IMG/VR virus record: IMGVR_UViG_3300032311_000743 | Span: 1-49,450 of that record | Length of the DNA stretch: 49,450 nucleotides | Reading direction: 5' to 3' (one strand) | Source of the DNA: a virus | Shown here: piece by piece, positions 34,256 to 42,711 of the stretch | How the letters are laid out: every line of letters starts with the position of its first letter | Numbering within the stretch: the stretch's first letter is position 1 | Program-made: the position numbers and the translations under genes | The notes under the pieces: model-generated | The model's input: the letters and a program-made list of their open reading frames with translations, nothing else | The model's database searches: none | Told to the model about the DNA's origin: nothing

Positions 34256-35299
34256 ATGGATAAGAATAAAATTAAAGAAATGATTCAATTAGCTCTTTCA
34301 AAACCTGTACCTGAAAGAATTAATTCAAAAGAATATATCTCAAAACGTAAATCAGAAAATCCTATAGATACAATTACGATGGACGTTCCATTATTCATTC
34401 GTATGATGGAATTTGCTCGTGAAGACGCTCAATCAGATATGGACTTACATGACGTTGCTGAAAAAGCAATATCATTAAGTAATAATGGTAAAACATTAAC
34501 AATGTCTGATTATGAGACTATGTTTGGTGGTGAATTAAATGAAGCTCAATTATCTAGTAATGAATCTTTAGCTAAAAAAGTAGAAGAAGTAGTAAAATCA
34601 CTTACTACATTACATAAAAACACATCAAACAACTCAAATATACCAGAAACTGATAAAAAAGGTTTATTACGTGCTTTTGATATGTTAAAAGGAGATTTAG
34701 AAACTGTAGTTACAAATCTTAAAGGTGGTTTATCTGAAAGTATGTTAGATGAAGCTTATGTTCCTGACAATATTAAAAAATTCGCTAAAGAGAGAGGTGT
34801 ATCTTCTTTAGTTAACAAAGTAGCAGGTTGGGCTGAAAAGGTAAGAGCTAGAATTACTGGTGGAACTGCTATTGGTAAAAACTATAGTACACTTATTTTA
34901 GACATGGGTTACCAAACAGGTGACATTCGTATTAATACAGAAGATGAAACAATTGAATTATATGGTGAAGAAGTTAACAGCTTTCCTGAATTTAAAGAAG
35001 TCTACATGGACAAAATGACTCAAGATCAAATAGAACATGATGAATATACTTTAAGAAAAGAACGTGGTTTAGAAGAAGGTTTACCTAAAGGCTACTGGTC
35101 TAAAAAAATACCTGGAGGTAAAATGGAAGAATCATATAAAACCTTAGTTAATAAAATTAAAAAACAAGGTAAATCTGAAAAAGCATCTAAAGCAATAGCA
35201 GGTGCTGTAGCATCATACAAATCAAAAGGTGGAGGTTCTGGACCAACCGCAAAACAAAAATCAATGGCCGAAACCATCATGTCTAAATTAAAAGGGTAA
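34256..35299 (+). CDS. Conserved internal-head-like protein, 347 aa
   Basis: The N-terminal helix MDKNKIKEMIQLAL is leader-like but has no clear LxE site. Residues about 42-90 (MDVPLFIRMMEFAREDAQSD, then DLHDVAEKAI) follow a pattern I recall in proteins encoded near the terminase of marine phages. The C-terminus (LPKGYWSKKIPGGKMEESYK, then a Lys/Ala/Gly-rich tail) is basic, perhaps DNA-binding. Function unknown; location suggests a core or packaged protein. Confidence 0.75.
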   Translation: MDKNKIKEMIQLALSKPVPERINSKEYISKRKSENPIDTITMDVPLFIRMMEFAREDAQSDMDLHDVAEKAISLSNNGKTLTMSDYETMFGGELNEAQLSSNESLAKKVEEVVKSLTTLHKNTSNNSNIPETDKKGLLRAFDMLKGDLETVVTNLKGGLSESMLDEAYVPDNIKKFAKERGVSSLVNKVAGWAEKVRARITGGTAIGKNYSTLILDMGYQTGDIRINTEDETIELYGEEVNSFPEFKEVYMDKMTQDQIEHDEYTLRKERGLEEGLPKGYWSKKIPGGKMEESYKTLVNKIKKQGKSEKASKAIAGAVASYKSKGGGSGPTAKQKSMAETIMSKLKG

Positions 35300-35304
35300 T
35301 TAAA

Positions 35305-35847
35305 ATGACCAAAGACGAACTTAAAGAAAAAATAAAAATACTAGTTAAGCAGGCGTACAAACCTGCTTCTAGTAATTCTATAGACGATATTGATGTTGAC
35401 ACTGATGTTGACACTGACACTGATGTCGACGTTAATGTGCCTCCAAAAATAGAGAAGTTCCCTATTTTTCAAAACTTTCCTCCTTTAAAAGAAGCTATAG
35501 AAACATTACTTTCACCAGATTATGAACCATTCATATCTGATATACAGTGGGTAGCACCTAAACCTTTAACATTCCGAGTTATATTAACTAATGATGAGAT
35601 GTTTTATTTAATATACTCACCAAAAAGTTGGATAGCTCAAATTGAAGGTAAAAAATATTACTTACTTAATATAGGTGAAGAAGAAGCAGCTTGTGATTCT
35701 TTATCAAGAATGTTGTATTATGGTGGTAAAGAAGTAGAACCAGAAGAAGGTGAGCCTATAAAAACACCAGAAGAGGAAGGAATACCAGGAGAAGAAGGAG
35801 CACCAGCAACTGAAGAGAAACCAGAAGAAATACCAGCAGAAGCATAA
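35305..35847 (+). CDS. Conserved protein with Asp/Thr/Val and Pro/Glu low-complexity tracts, 180 aa
   Basis: The N-terminal helix MTKDELKEKIKILVKQAY is followed by a VDTDVDTDTDVDV tract, a compact middle (PLKEAIETLLSPDYEPFISD and on to LNIGEEEAACDSLSRMLYYG) and a Pro/Glu/Gly-rich disordered tail. The middle appears to be a small folded domain; its function is unknown. Short gaps of 5-6 bases on both sides show operon membership. Confidence 0.75.
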   Translation: MTKDELKEKIKILVKQAYKPASSNSIDDIDVDTDVDTDTDVDVNVPPKIEKFPIFQNFPPLKEAIETLLSPDYEPFISDIQWVAPKPLTFRVILTNDEMFYLIYSPKSWIAQIEGKKYYLLNIGEEEAACDSLSRMLYYGGKEVEPEEGEPIKTPEEEGIPGEEGAPATEEKPEEIPAEA

Positions 35848-35853
35848 TAAAAT

Positions 35854-36603
35854 ATGGCAACAAATTTAGAAACATACGGCGATTTAAAGAAACTTATAAA
35901 TAATATTAAACTTAAGCAACGTGGGGAAAAGATTATATCCAAAGGTAAAGAATTTGCTTTAGACCAAGTGTTAGGACTTATACCTGGAGCTTCAAACGCT
36001 AAAACAGCATTTGATTTTCTTAAAACAGCTGTATCAAAACCTGATACTAAAAAAACAAATACATGGTTAGATAAATTAGATATAGATGATGATATGTCTA
36101 GAATAATTGATGATGCTGTAGAAAATGGGTTTATGGAAGCTATGTCACAATCTATAGAATCTGAATCTAATTCTAAACCATTAGAAGACGACTTTAACAT
36201 GAATCAAAAATTAGTTGATTATCTTAAAGGAAAATATCAAGGTAGAACAATAACTGGTATAAAAGAAAATAAAATGAAAACACAACAATTAAAAGATATT
36301 ATCAGAGAAGAATTACAAAAAATTATCAAAGAAGAACCAGTCTTTAAAGGAAATACTACCACAAAAACAAATATCCCTTCAGATGTAAAAAATTTAGATA
36401 AAGCTCAATCCTCTTCATCTATTGTTAAATCTAAAGCTAAAGTAATAAACACAACAGCTGAGTTATCTGGAGCTTTTGAAAATTGGTTTAAAACATTAGG
36501 ATTCCAACCATCAGATGGAGAGGAAGATGGTAAATATAAAATAAGTAAATCCACTATTATGCAAAAAATTAAACAATCTTTAGATAATTTAGGATATAAA
36601 TAA
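35854..36603 (+). CDS. Two-part conserved protein with internal capsid-leader-like segment, 249 aa
   Basis: Residues 1-95 (FALDQVLGLIPGASNAKTAF, then WLDKLDIDDDMSRIIDDAVE) form a conserved unit I recall from marine phages. At about residue 141 an internal Met starts MKTQQLKDIIREELQKIIKE, a typical leader of the LRxxIRExL class ending in IxE. The last 90 residues would be the cargo part. Either one polyprotein is cut here, or the internal ATG gives a second product. Confidence 0.75.
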   Translation: MATNLETYGDLKKLINNIKLKQRGEKIISKGKEFALDQVLGLIPGASNAKTAFDFLKTAVSKPDTKKTNTWLDKLDIDDDMSRIIDDAVENGFMEAMSQSIESESNSKPLEDDFNMNQKLVDYLKGKYQGRTITGIKENKMKTQQLKDIIREELQKIIKEEPVFKGNTTTKTNIPSDVKNLDKAQSSSSIVKSKAKVINTTAELSGAFENWFKTLGFQPSDGEEDGKYKISKSTIMQKIKQSLDNLGYK

Positions 36604-36610
36604 TAATATT

Positions 36611-37735
36611 ATGAACCCATTCGATACATTTTTTAAAAAATACTCATATAAATTTCCTAAAGGATATCCTGACATGAACAATGAACAGGATATTTTATTG
36701 TTAGAAAATATATTAGAAGATTTAATAGGAGAAAAAGTCATAACTAGTAAATCCTCAGAAGTAGAGGCTAAAAAAGCGATAGAAATTCTTAAAGAGAAAC
36801 TAAATTTAACTGATTCTGATTTTACTAAAGAATCATCGACGCGTTATAAAATATTAGTGCCTGGTTCTGAACGTTACAATTACTTGGAAAAAATTATAAA
36901 AATTCCTGATTTTAGATATAATCCTAATGCTAAGGGTTCATCTATAGGAGCTATTGAGTACAATGGTATTTTATTTTTATTAAAACCTTCAAATTTACAA
37001 GGTAGAGCATCTGCTGGTACTGAAAATGAAGATATTTTATTTAATGAAATTAATAATTATATAGATGAAGGTGCTAAAAATATAGTATTTAAATCTCCAA
37101 ATAAAACATTAAAAATTAATAATGTTAAAGAAGTAGTAGGGGTAGGATATGATGTGTCTGGAGGTAAAAAAGCTGATATTATTATTAAAGCTAATAAAAA
37201 TTATCCTATATCAGTTAAAAAAGATAATGCATCTTTTTGGGAAAGTGCTGATACACGATATAAAGATATAGTAACAACTTTATCTAAAAAAATTAAAGCA
37301 GGTGATTTTTCTCCTGAATTAGTATTTATACCATTTGTAGATAAATTAGGTAATAAGAAAGAAGACATTAATACAATGTATAATAACAATACAAAATCTA
37401 AAGTTACAGGTATTATAGTCACAGATTTACCTTCAACATCTGCTGAATCTATTATATTTGGTTCAGATAAAGCTACTGTAATTTATAGAAGTTTTACTCC
37501 TGGTGATTTTGAATTAGATGGAGATACATTATATATTACTGTTTCTAAAATAATAAATAATTTAAAAGATGTCTATGAATATGATCTTGAACCTGTCTTA
37601 AACATCAGACATGACTCTACTAGACAAGCAACTGGTGGTTTAAGAGCCACAGTTCAACCTAAAGATAAAGTTTATTCTGATGGAGAAATAACAGGAAATA
37701 AAATTGAATTATCTTACAATGACATAATGTCTTAA
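36611..37735 (+). CDS. PD-(D/E)XK-like protein, 374 aa
   Basis: Residues about 140-204 contain ENEDILFNEI, then KKADIIIKANKNYPISVKK. The Asp at 189 followed by ISVK (S201-V-K203) fits a restriction-endonuclease-like fold in which the middle acidic residue is replaced. Thus it may be a diverged nuclease or an inactive DNA-binding form. The C-terminus (RHDSTRQATGGLRA) is conserved-looking and basic. No leader ending in LxE is at its N-terminus. Assignment is tentative. Confidence 0.65.
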   Translation: MNPFDTFFKKYSYKFPKGYPDMNNEQDILLLENILEDLIGEKVITSKSSEVEAKKAIEILKEKLNLTDSDFTKESSTRYKILVPGSERYNYLEKIIKIPDFRYNPNAKGSSIGAIEYNGILFLLKPSNLQGRASAGTENEDILFNEINNYIDEGAKNIVFKSPNKTLKINNVKEVVGVGYDVSGGKKADIIIKANKNYPISVKKDNASFWESADTRYKDIVTTLSKKIKAGDFSPELVFIPFVDKLGNKKEDINTMYNNNTKSKVTGIIVTDLPSTSAESIIFGSDKATVIYRSFTPGDFELDGDTLYITVSKIINNLKDVYEYDLEPVLNIRHDSTRQATGGLRATVQPKDKVYSDGEITGNKIELSYNDIMS

Positions 37736-37743
37736 TATTTATA
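37736..37743 (+). promoter_or_regulatory. Late-promoter-like motif TATTTATA
   Basis: Exact motif; it overlaps the previous stop region and ends 3 bases before the ATG at 37747. Confidence 0.65.
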
Positions 37744-37746
37744 ATT

Positions 37747-38418
37747 ATGAATAACTTACGTGAACTTATTAGAAAAGTACTAAAAGAACGCACCCACGAT
37801 TGTGGATGTGGATGTCATGGTAAATGCGCTAAAGCACCCATGCTAAACGAAAATTTAAGCGCTAAAATAACGATGACTGAAAATATGTCATATCATATTA
37901 ATAATAAAAAACCATTAACAGAAAACACGTTTAGATACGGTTCAGATGCATTTTTAGATTTATGGGCTGAAGCACGTTACTTATATTCTCGTAATGCTAT
38001 TCATTTGTTAGGTGAAGATAAAAAAATAGTTACTGAAACTAATTTAGGCGAATATGGTATGTACAATGGAGAACAAGTACCATTAGACATACCTATGGTA
38101 GAGGACGATGTAGAAGAAATTACAGAATCAGAATATCAAGGTAAAAAAGTTCAACTAAACAAACCTAAACGAGGTGGATCTAAAAAATTCTACGTTTACG
38201 TACGTAATCCTAAAACTAAAAAAGTTAAAAAAGTATCATTCGGAGATACAACTGGACTATCTACTAAGGTAAATAATCCAAAAGCACGTAAAGCTTTTGC
38301 TAAACGCCAACAATGTGATAAGAAAAAAGACCGTACAAAACCTGGTTATTGGAGTTGTAACATTGGAAGATATTGGAAATCATTAGGTGGAAGCTCAAAC
38401 TTTAGTGGCTACTGGTAA
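37747..38418 (+). CDS. Putative capsid-targeted protein with conserved basic C-terminal domain, 223 aa
   Basis: The leader MNNLRELIRKVLKE (1-14) ends in LxE and is followed by a Cys/His-rich knot (HDCGCGCHGKCAK). Three further xxE-N sites (MLNEN, MTEN, LTEN) stand within residues 33-60. The last 85 residues (KKFYVYVRNPKTKKVKKVSF, then KARKAFAKRQQCDKKKDRTK and SCNIGRYW) form a basic Cys/Trp domain that I recall at the ends of T4-like head proteins. Probably a packaged, DNA-contacting protein. Confidence 0.8.
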   Translation: MNNLRELIRKVLKERTHDCGCGCHGKCAKAPMLNENLSAKITMTENMSYHINNKKPLTENTFRYGSDAFLDLWAEARYLYSRNAIHLLGEDKKIVTETNLGEYGMYNGEQVPLDIPMVEDDVEEITESEYQGKKVQLNKPKRGGSKKFYVYVRNPKTKKVKKVSFGDTTGLSTKVNNPKARKAFAKRQQCDKKKDRTKPGYWSCNIGRYWKSLGGSSNFSGYW

Positions 38419-38426
38419 TATTTATA
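38419..38426 (+). promoter_or_regulatory. Late-promoter-like motif TATTTATA
   Basis: Exact motif ending 3 bases before the ATG at 38430 and beginning right at the previous stop codon. Confidence 0.65.
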
Positions 38427-38429
38427 ACC

Positions 38430-39575
38430 ATGATCAAACTTACAGACATATTAAACGAATCATATAACCCAAATGTATATCAAATTGAATGCAGGGTAGT
38501 AATGGGTGCTGGAAATCGCCCAATCCAAGATATTATATCAGATATCAGAGCAATTCCTGGCGTTACCGTGGTAGATACAATTGAATCAGATTATAATACT
38601 GAAGAAGGAAGACACGTTACTGACCTTAGTATTAAAATAGACCCATCACCATTTAATCCATTTGACCGTAGTTCTTATATTAAAATATTAAATGATATAA
38701 AGAAATTACCTGACGTTAGAGGAGCTAAATACATTTCAGCCCCAGTTGTAGCTGAAAATAAATTACAAAGATTAATCAAAGAAGTACTACAAGAAGATAG
38801 ATGTAAGAAAATAGCAGACCGCAAATACGATAAACCATCAGCTTACAAATCGGGAGCTATAGTAAGATGTCGTAAAGGTGATATTTGGAAAGACTTAAAA
38901 GAAACAGACAATCCACAATCAGGGAAAGAAAAAAAAAACCTAAACATACAAGATTTAGCATATAAACAAATCCCCGGATTGTTAGAAAAGGGTATAAAAA
39001 ATGAATTAAAGTTTTTATCAAATAAAATAAATATGTCTTTTGAAGACATAAAAAATACTACAAAACCTCAAATAAAACGAGTTCCATTATCTTCAATAGA
39101 ACCCTCTCAATATGGTGAAGACTATGAAAACCCATCATCTGAATATGAAGCAGAAGAATTTGAAAAAATATTGAATGGTGAAAAAGATGTAAAAAACCAC
39201 AGAGAGGAAGATTTCAATCCAATATTAGTTGATAAAAATACAAACAAAATAATTGATGGAAATCACAGACATTATGCCCTTTCAACTATAGGCTCACCAT
39301 ACGCTGTAGTATTATTTGTTGATATTCCAAAAGAATATTTAAATGAAGCTAAAAAAGAAACACTCCGCACTTGGTTTAAACGTAAAGGCGCCCCAGGTAA
39401 AGAAGGTGGATGGGTTGATTGTAATGCTCCAATTCGTAAAGATGGTAAAATAACAGGATATAAAGCATGTGGTAGAAAAGAAGGTGAAAAACGAGCTAAA
39501 TACCCATCATGTCGTCCTACAGCAGCACAATGTAAAACACCTGGTAAAGGTAAAAAATGGGGTAAAACAAAATGA
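38430..39575 (+). CDS. Putative capsid-targeted ParB-like protein with DUF5872-like tail, 381 aa
   Basis: The leader MIKLTDILNE (1-10) is the MIKL class. Residues 15-105 look like a small alpha/beta domain. Residues about 110-122 (NKLQRLIKEVLQE) are a second leader-like helix with an LxE site. Residues about 214-305 form a ParB/Srx-like domain (RVPLSSIEPSQY, PILVDKNTNKIIDGNHRHYA). The last 70 (ETLRTWFKRKG, GGWVDC, GYKACGRKEGEKRAKYPSCR) match the DUF5872-like pattern. ParB-like folds can act as nucleases or NTPases. ATGA overlap with the next gene. Confidence 0.8.
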   Translation: MIKLTDILNESYNPNVYQIECRVVMGAGNRPIQDIISDIRAIPGVTVVDTIESDYNTEEGRHVTDLSIKIDPSPFNPFDRSSYIKILNDIKKLPDVRGAKYISAPVVAENKLQRLIKEVLQEDRCKKIADRKYDKPSAYKSGAIVRCRKGDIWKDLKETDNPQSGKEKKNLNIQDLAYKQIPGLLEKGIKNELKFLSNKINMSFEDIKNTTKPQIKRVPLSSIEPSQYGEDYENPSSEYEAEEFEKILNGEKDVKNHREEDFNPILVDKNTNKIIDGNHRHYALSTIGSPYAVVLFVDIPKEYLNEAKKETLRTWFKRKGAPGKEGGWVDCNAPIRKDGKITGYKACGRKEGEKRAKYPSCRPTAAQCKTPGKGKKWGKTK

Positions 39576-40366
39576 TAAAACTCACAAACATATTAAAAGA
39601 AATCATTGAGGGAACTTGTGGCTATAATACAGATGCTAAAACAGGTAAAAAATTAAATACACCTGGTGGTTTAGAGGAAGCAGATCCTAAAACAGGCACA
39701 GGTAAAAAACCTAAAGGATCAGGTCGTCGCTTATACACAGATGAAAATCCAAAAGATACTGTATCTATTAAGTTTAAAACTAAAGAAGATATAGTTGATA
39801 CATTAAATAAAGATTCATTTAAATCTAAATCACACGCTCGTCAATCACAAATCATTAACTTAATCCATCAACGAGTTAGAGCAGCATACGGCAAAGCTAA
39901 AGATCCTGAAGTAAAATCTAGATTAAAACGTGCTTTAGATTATATTGAAAAACGTAAAGAAGCATCTAAAGCAAAAACACAACGTTTAAATGAAGGAAAA
40001 CAAATTGGATTATTATATCATTATACTGATATAAAAAATATAAAAAATATTTTAGATAAAGGATTAAAATTTAGTAAACCTCAAGAAAAAATTTCAAGTA
40101 AATATTATATATCTACTACTAGAAAAAAACAAAATTGGAAACATTTAGCAGAAATTGTTTTAGATGGTAATAAAATATCACAAAATTACAAAATAATCCC
40201 TATAAATGCTTCTACTTTTATCGACAAACCAAGTGATGAGTGGTTTAAACAAGTAGGAGTTAAAATAGATAGCCTCGGAAGTTCTGAATTAGCTGAAGAA
40301 AGAATAATATCTCTACACCCAGGATACTTAGATCCCAAATATATCTTAAAAATAACATATTTATAA
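39572..40366 (+). CDS. Putative capsid-targeted ADP-ribosyltransferase-like protein, 264 aa
   Basis: The leader MIKLTNILKE (1-10) ends in LxE. Residues 15-140 (CGYNTDAKTGKK, SGRRLYTDENPKD, KSHARQSQIINLIHQRVRAA) form a basic helical domain that recurs in head proteins of related phages. Residues about 145-264 resemble an ART fold: LLYHYTDIKNIKNILDKGL with H150, YYISTTR at 178-184, and SSELAEERI with E239/E243. In T4, Alt is a packaged ADP-ribosyltransferase that modifies host RNA polymerase, so the analogy is attractive but unproven. Confidence 0.75.
   Translation: MIKLTNILKEIIEGTCGYNTDAKTGKKLNTPGGLEEADPKTGTGKKPKGSGRRLYTDENPKDTVSIKFKTKEDIVDTLNKDSFKSKSHARQSQIINLIHQRVRAAYGKAKDPEVKSRLKRALDYIEKRKEASKAKTQRLNEGKQIGLLYHYTDIKNIKNILDKGLKFSKPQEKISSKYYISTTRKKQNWKHLAEIVLDGNKISQNYKIIPINASTFIDKPSDEWFKQVGVKIDSLGSSELAEERIISLHPGYLDPKYILKITYL
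40358..40365 (+). promoter_or_regulatory. Late-promoter-like motif TATTTATA
   Basis: Exact motif embedded in the last codons of the preceding gene, 8 bases before the ATG at 40374. Confidence 0.6.
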
Positions 40367-40373
40367 TCAAACA

Positions 40374-40691
40374 ATGATAAAACTACTCCAACTACTAACT
40401 GAAGCTAAAGAAAGCTTTGAACAATTTGCTAAAAATCGTTTAGCAGGTGCTGAAAAAATTATAGCTAACGCTAAGGAAAAAGGTGGAGATGCTTTATTAA
40501 CATACACCCACTTTAAAATAAAACCATCTTACTATAAAAAAGCTATAGATGGTAAATTTGATAAAGAAGCAGCTAAAAAAGAATTTGATAAAACATATAA
40601 AAAAATTTCATTAGATATGACTCAAACTGAATTCCAGCGTGAAGTTGGACGTTTAGAGGTGTTAGGTGAATTATTAATAAGAGAAAAATAA
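40374..40691 (+). CDS. Putative capsid-targeted small protein, 105 aa
   Basis: The leader MIKLLQLLTE (1-10) is followed by an all-helical body (FAKNRLAGAEKIIANAKEKG, GDALLTYTHFKIKPSYYKKA). The DALLTxxHFKxK pattern is one I recall in small marine phage proteins of unknown role. No catalytic motif is visible. It lies 5 bases upstream of the Cys-rich gene. Confidence 0.8.
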   Translation: MIKLLQLLTEAKESFEQFAKNRLAGAEKIIANAKEKGGDALLTYTHFKIKPSYYKKAIDGKFDKEAAKKEFDKTYKKISLDMTQTEFQREVGRLEVLGELLIREK

Positions 40692-40696
40692 ACAAT

Positions 40697-40960
40697 ATGA
40701 AACAATTCGACATAACTGATTATTTATTAAATCAACAACTTAAAGAAGAATATGGTGGCCCAGGCCCTATGGTATTACCTGACAATCACAGTGCAGGATT
40801 AAAAGTACCTAAAGGAGGTTCTTGCTGTGCTAACTGTAAATGGTGGAGTAAAGAAGAACAAGTATGTAACAGCAAATACTATCAAGAATGGGCAGGTACA
40901 AATACTATACCTTACGCGGCAGACGAATATTGTACAAACTGGTGGGAACCAATAAAATAA
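40697..40960 (+). CDS. Cys-rich small protein, possible metal or Fe-S binder, 87 aa
   Basis: Contains GGSCCANCKWW (residues 41-51), C57 and a C-terminal EYCTNWWEP. This spacing recalls high-potential iron-sulfur-type small proteins or a zinc knot. The N-terminus (FDITDYLLNQQLKE) is leader-like with LxE at residues 15-17, so it may be packaged too. The stop overlaps the next ATG (TAATG). Confidence 0.75.
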   Translation: MKQFDITDYLLNQQLKEEYGGPGPMVLPDNHSAGLKVPKGGSCCANCKWWSKEEQVCNSKYYQEWAGTNTIPYAADEYCTNWWEPIK

Positions 40961-41223
40961 TGACCCCATACACCGACATAGAAATTACAGACAAATATAT
41001 TATTCGTGAATTTAACGAAAATATAGATCCCATTGAACTGCTTTGGCATCGTGATGATGAGGATCGTGTAATAGAAATATTGGGAGAAACAGATTGGCAA
41101 ATACAACTTGACAATCAATTACCTACATCCATGAACGTTCCTATATCTATTCCTAAACATATGTGGCACAGAGCTATTAAGGGGACAGGTTGTTTGAAAT
41201 TAAAAATACATAAAACGTGTTAA
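40960..41223 (+). CDS. Small cupin-like conserved phage protein, 87 aa
   Basis: I chose the ATG at 40960, which overlaps the previous stop (TAATG) as at many junctions here, and not the in-frame ATG at 40888 inside the upstream gene. Contains LLWHRDDEDRVIEILGETDW, IPKHMWHRAIKGTGCLKLKI. The His residues and beta pattern suggest a cupin fold. I recall related small proteins in other phages without assigned function. Confidence 0.75.
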   Translation: MTPYTDIEITDKYIIREFNENIDPIELLWHRDDEDRVIEILGETDWQIQLDNQLPTSMNVPISIPKHMWHRAIKGTGCLKLKIHKTC

Positions 41224-41234
41224 AAATATCATAT

Positions 41235-41480
41235 ATGAAACTATCTAAACCTCAATTAAACGAGTATATTGAGCTTTATCTCAATGATCTTAACGATTAT
41301 GGGTGTGATCAAGACAATTACTTGTTGGCTGAGCAAACTTTATCTAAATTTAGTAACTTATTAACTGAATCTAAACAAGACGTTAGAAAAATGCTTAACG
41401 AAGCTATAACTAAATCTGATAAAAATACTAGAGAAGTATATGAGGAATTCTTAATGTATATTCAGGAATTACAAGACTGA
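41235..41480 (+). CDS. Small helical protein, 81 aa
   Basis: Start chosen at ATG 41235; the frame could be extended to a GTG at 41217, which would overlap the previous gene. The protein is acidic and helical (QLNEYIELYLNDLNDYGCDQ), with LLTES and MLNEA segments that resemble prohead-protease sites, but lacks the basic leader. Function unknown. Confidence 0.65.
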   Translation: MKLSKPQLNEYIELYLNDLNDYGCDQDNYLLAEQTLSKFSNLLTESKQDVRKMLNEAITKSDKNTREVYEEFLMYIQELQD

Positions 41481-41482
41481 TA

Positions 41483-41490
41483 TATTTATA
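41483..41490 (+). promoter_or_regulatory. Late-promoter-like motif TATTTATA
   Basis: Exact motif 13 bases before the ATG at 41504. Confidence 0.65.
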
Positions 41491-41503
41491 TCAAAACATA
41501 ATC

Positions 41504-42691
41504 ATGATAAAATTAGTTAACATATTAAATGAGATAATAAATGAAGCTTTACCTATATCTAAAGCTAAAGAATTATATTCTATACAAAAATCAGATAAAG
41601 TAGTTCAATATCAAAATAAAATTTTTAATGAATTAAAGAACACACCTGAATATATAAAATCTAACAAAACTGGAGATAGATTATATTTTAAATTTATTAA
41701 AGAAAAAGATGAAGAAGAAGTTAATGTGTTTAAGTCAAATCCTGAAATAATTAAAGCATTACAAGATAATAATTTTAAAGTAAAAGATTATATTAAAGGA
41801 ACAGCAACAGATAAATACGACAGAGAAGTTAAAATAGGAAAAATATTACAAAAAACAAATCCAGAATTACTACAAAAATTTAATAATGATATTGACAGAA
41901 AAGCTTCTAAAGATAAAAATCAATTAATTGTAATATCTAAAAATCCATATGATATAGGAGGTGCGTCTACAGATAGAGGATGGGATTCATGTATGAATTT
42001 ATACACTGGTAAGAATGCACAATATATTAATTGTGATATTGAACAAGGTACTATAATAGCATATTTAATAGATGTAAATGATTTAAATATAAATAATCCT
42101 CAAGCTAGAATATTTGTTAAACCTTTTATAAATATAAAAGATAAAAATGATATAATATATTATCCTGAACGTGTTGTTTATGGGACTGCGCCTAAATCAT
42201 TTGAAGTTTTTATAAATAAAATATTTAAAAAATATTATCCTAAATCTGGAACATACTCACTAACCCCAGGTTTATATGCTGATGATGCTGATGAAGATGA
42301 AGAAAGACTAATTGATTTTAAATCAATAGAATCTAGTAATAGAGATAAACAAATAGAAAAAAAAATAATTAAAAATATTCCTTTATCTAAAGATGAACTA
42401 AATATCAACAATTTAATTTTAGTAAATAAAAATATTGAATCACTACCTGATAGTCTTAATATTAAAAATTTACTTTCATTAGCAGATAACCCAAATCTCA
42501 AATATCTTCCAGATAATATAAAAATAGGAGGAAATTTATGGTTATCAGATACAGGTATAGAAGATCTTCCTAAAAATTTAAAAATAATGAATATCTCTTT
42601 AAATAACACCCCTTTAGCTAAAAAATATAATAATAATTCTGATGAAATAAGAAAAGCTTACCCTAATATTAACGGAAGAATTTATATTTAA
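41504..42691 (+). CDS. Putative capsid-targeted protein with LRR tail, 395 aa
   Basis: The leader MIKLVNILNEIINEA offers two cut sites (after E10 and E14). Residues about 140-245 (LIVISKNPYDIGGASTDRGW, DSCMNL, GTIIAYLID, then ARIFVKPF and YPERVVYGTAP) form a domain I recall from marine phage proteins of unknown function. The last 100 residues are short leucine-rich repeats (IESLPDSLNIKNL, YLPDNIKIGGNLWLSDTGIE). LRRs bind partners, so it may act on a host protein after entry (inference). Confidence 0.8.
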   Translation: MIKLVNILNEIINEALPISKAKELYSIQKSDKVVQYQNKIFNELKNTPEYIKSNKTGDRLYFKFIKEKDEEEVNVFKSNPEIIKALQDNNFKVKDYIKGTATDKYDREVKIGKILQKTNPELLQKFNNDIDRKASKDKNQLIVISKNPYDIGGASTDRGWDSCMNLYTGKNAQYINCDIEQGTIIAYLIDVNDLNINNPQARIFVKPFINIKDKNDIIYYPERVVYGTAPKSFEVFINKIFKKYYPKSGTYSLTPGLYADDADEDEERLIDFKSIESSNRDKQIEKKIIKNIPLSKDELNINNLILVNKNIESLPDSLNIKNLLSLADNPNLKYLPDNIKIGGNLWLSDTGIEDLPKNLKIMNISLNNTPLAKKYNNNSDEIRKAYPNINGRIYI

Positions 42692-42711
42692 TAATATAAA
42701 AAACATAAGTT

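Noticed and set aside
40888-41223. Longer version of the cupin-like gene starting at 40888.
   Set aside because: The extra 24 residues are read from inside the Cys-rich gene; the TAATG start at 40960 fits the style of neighbouring junctions better.
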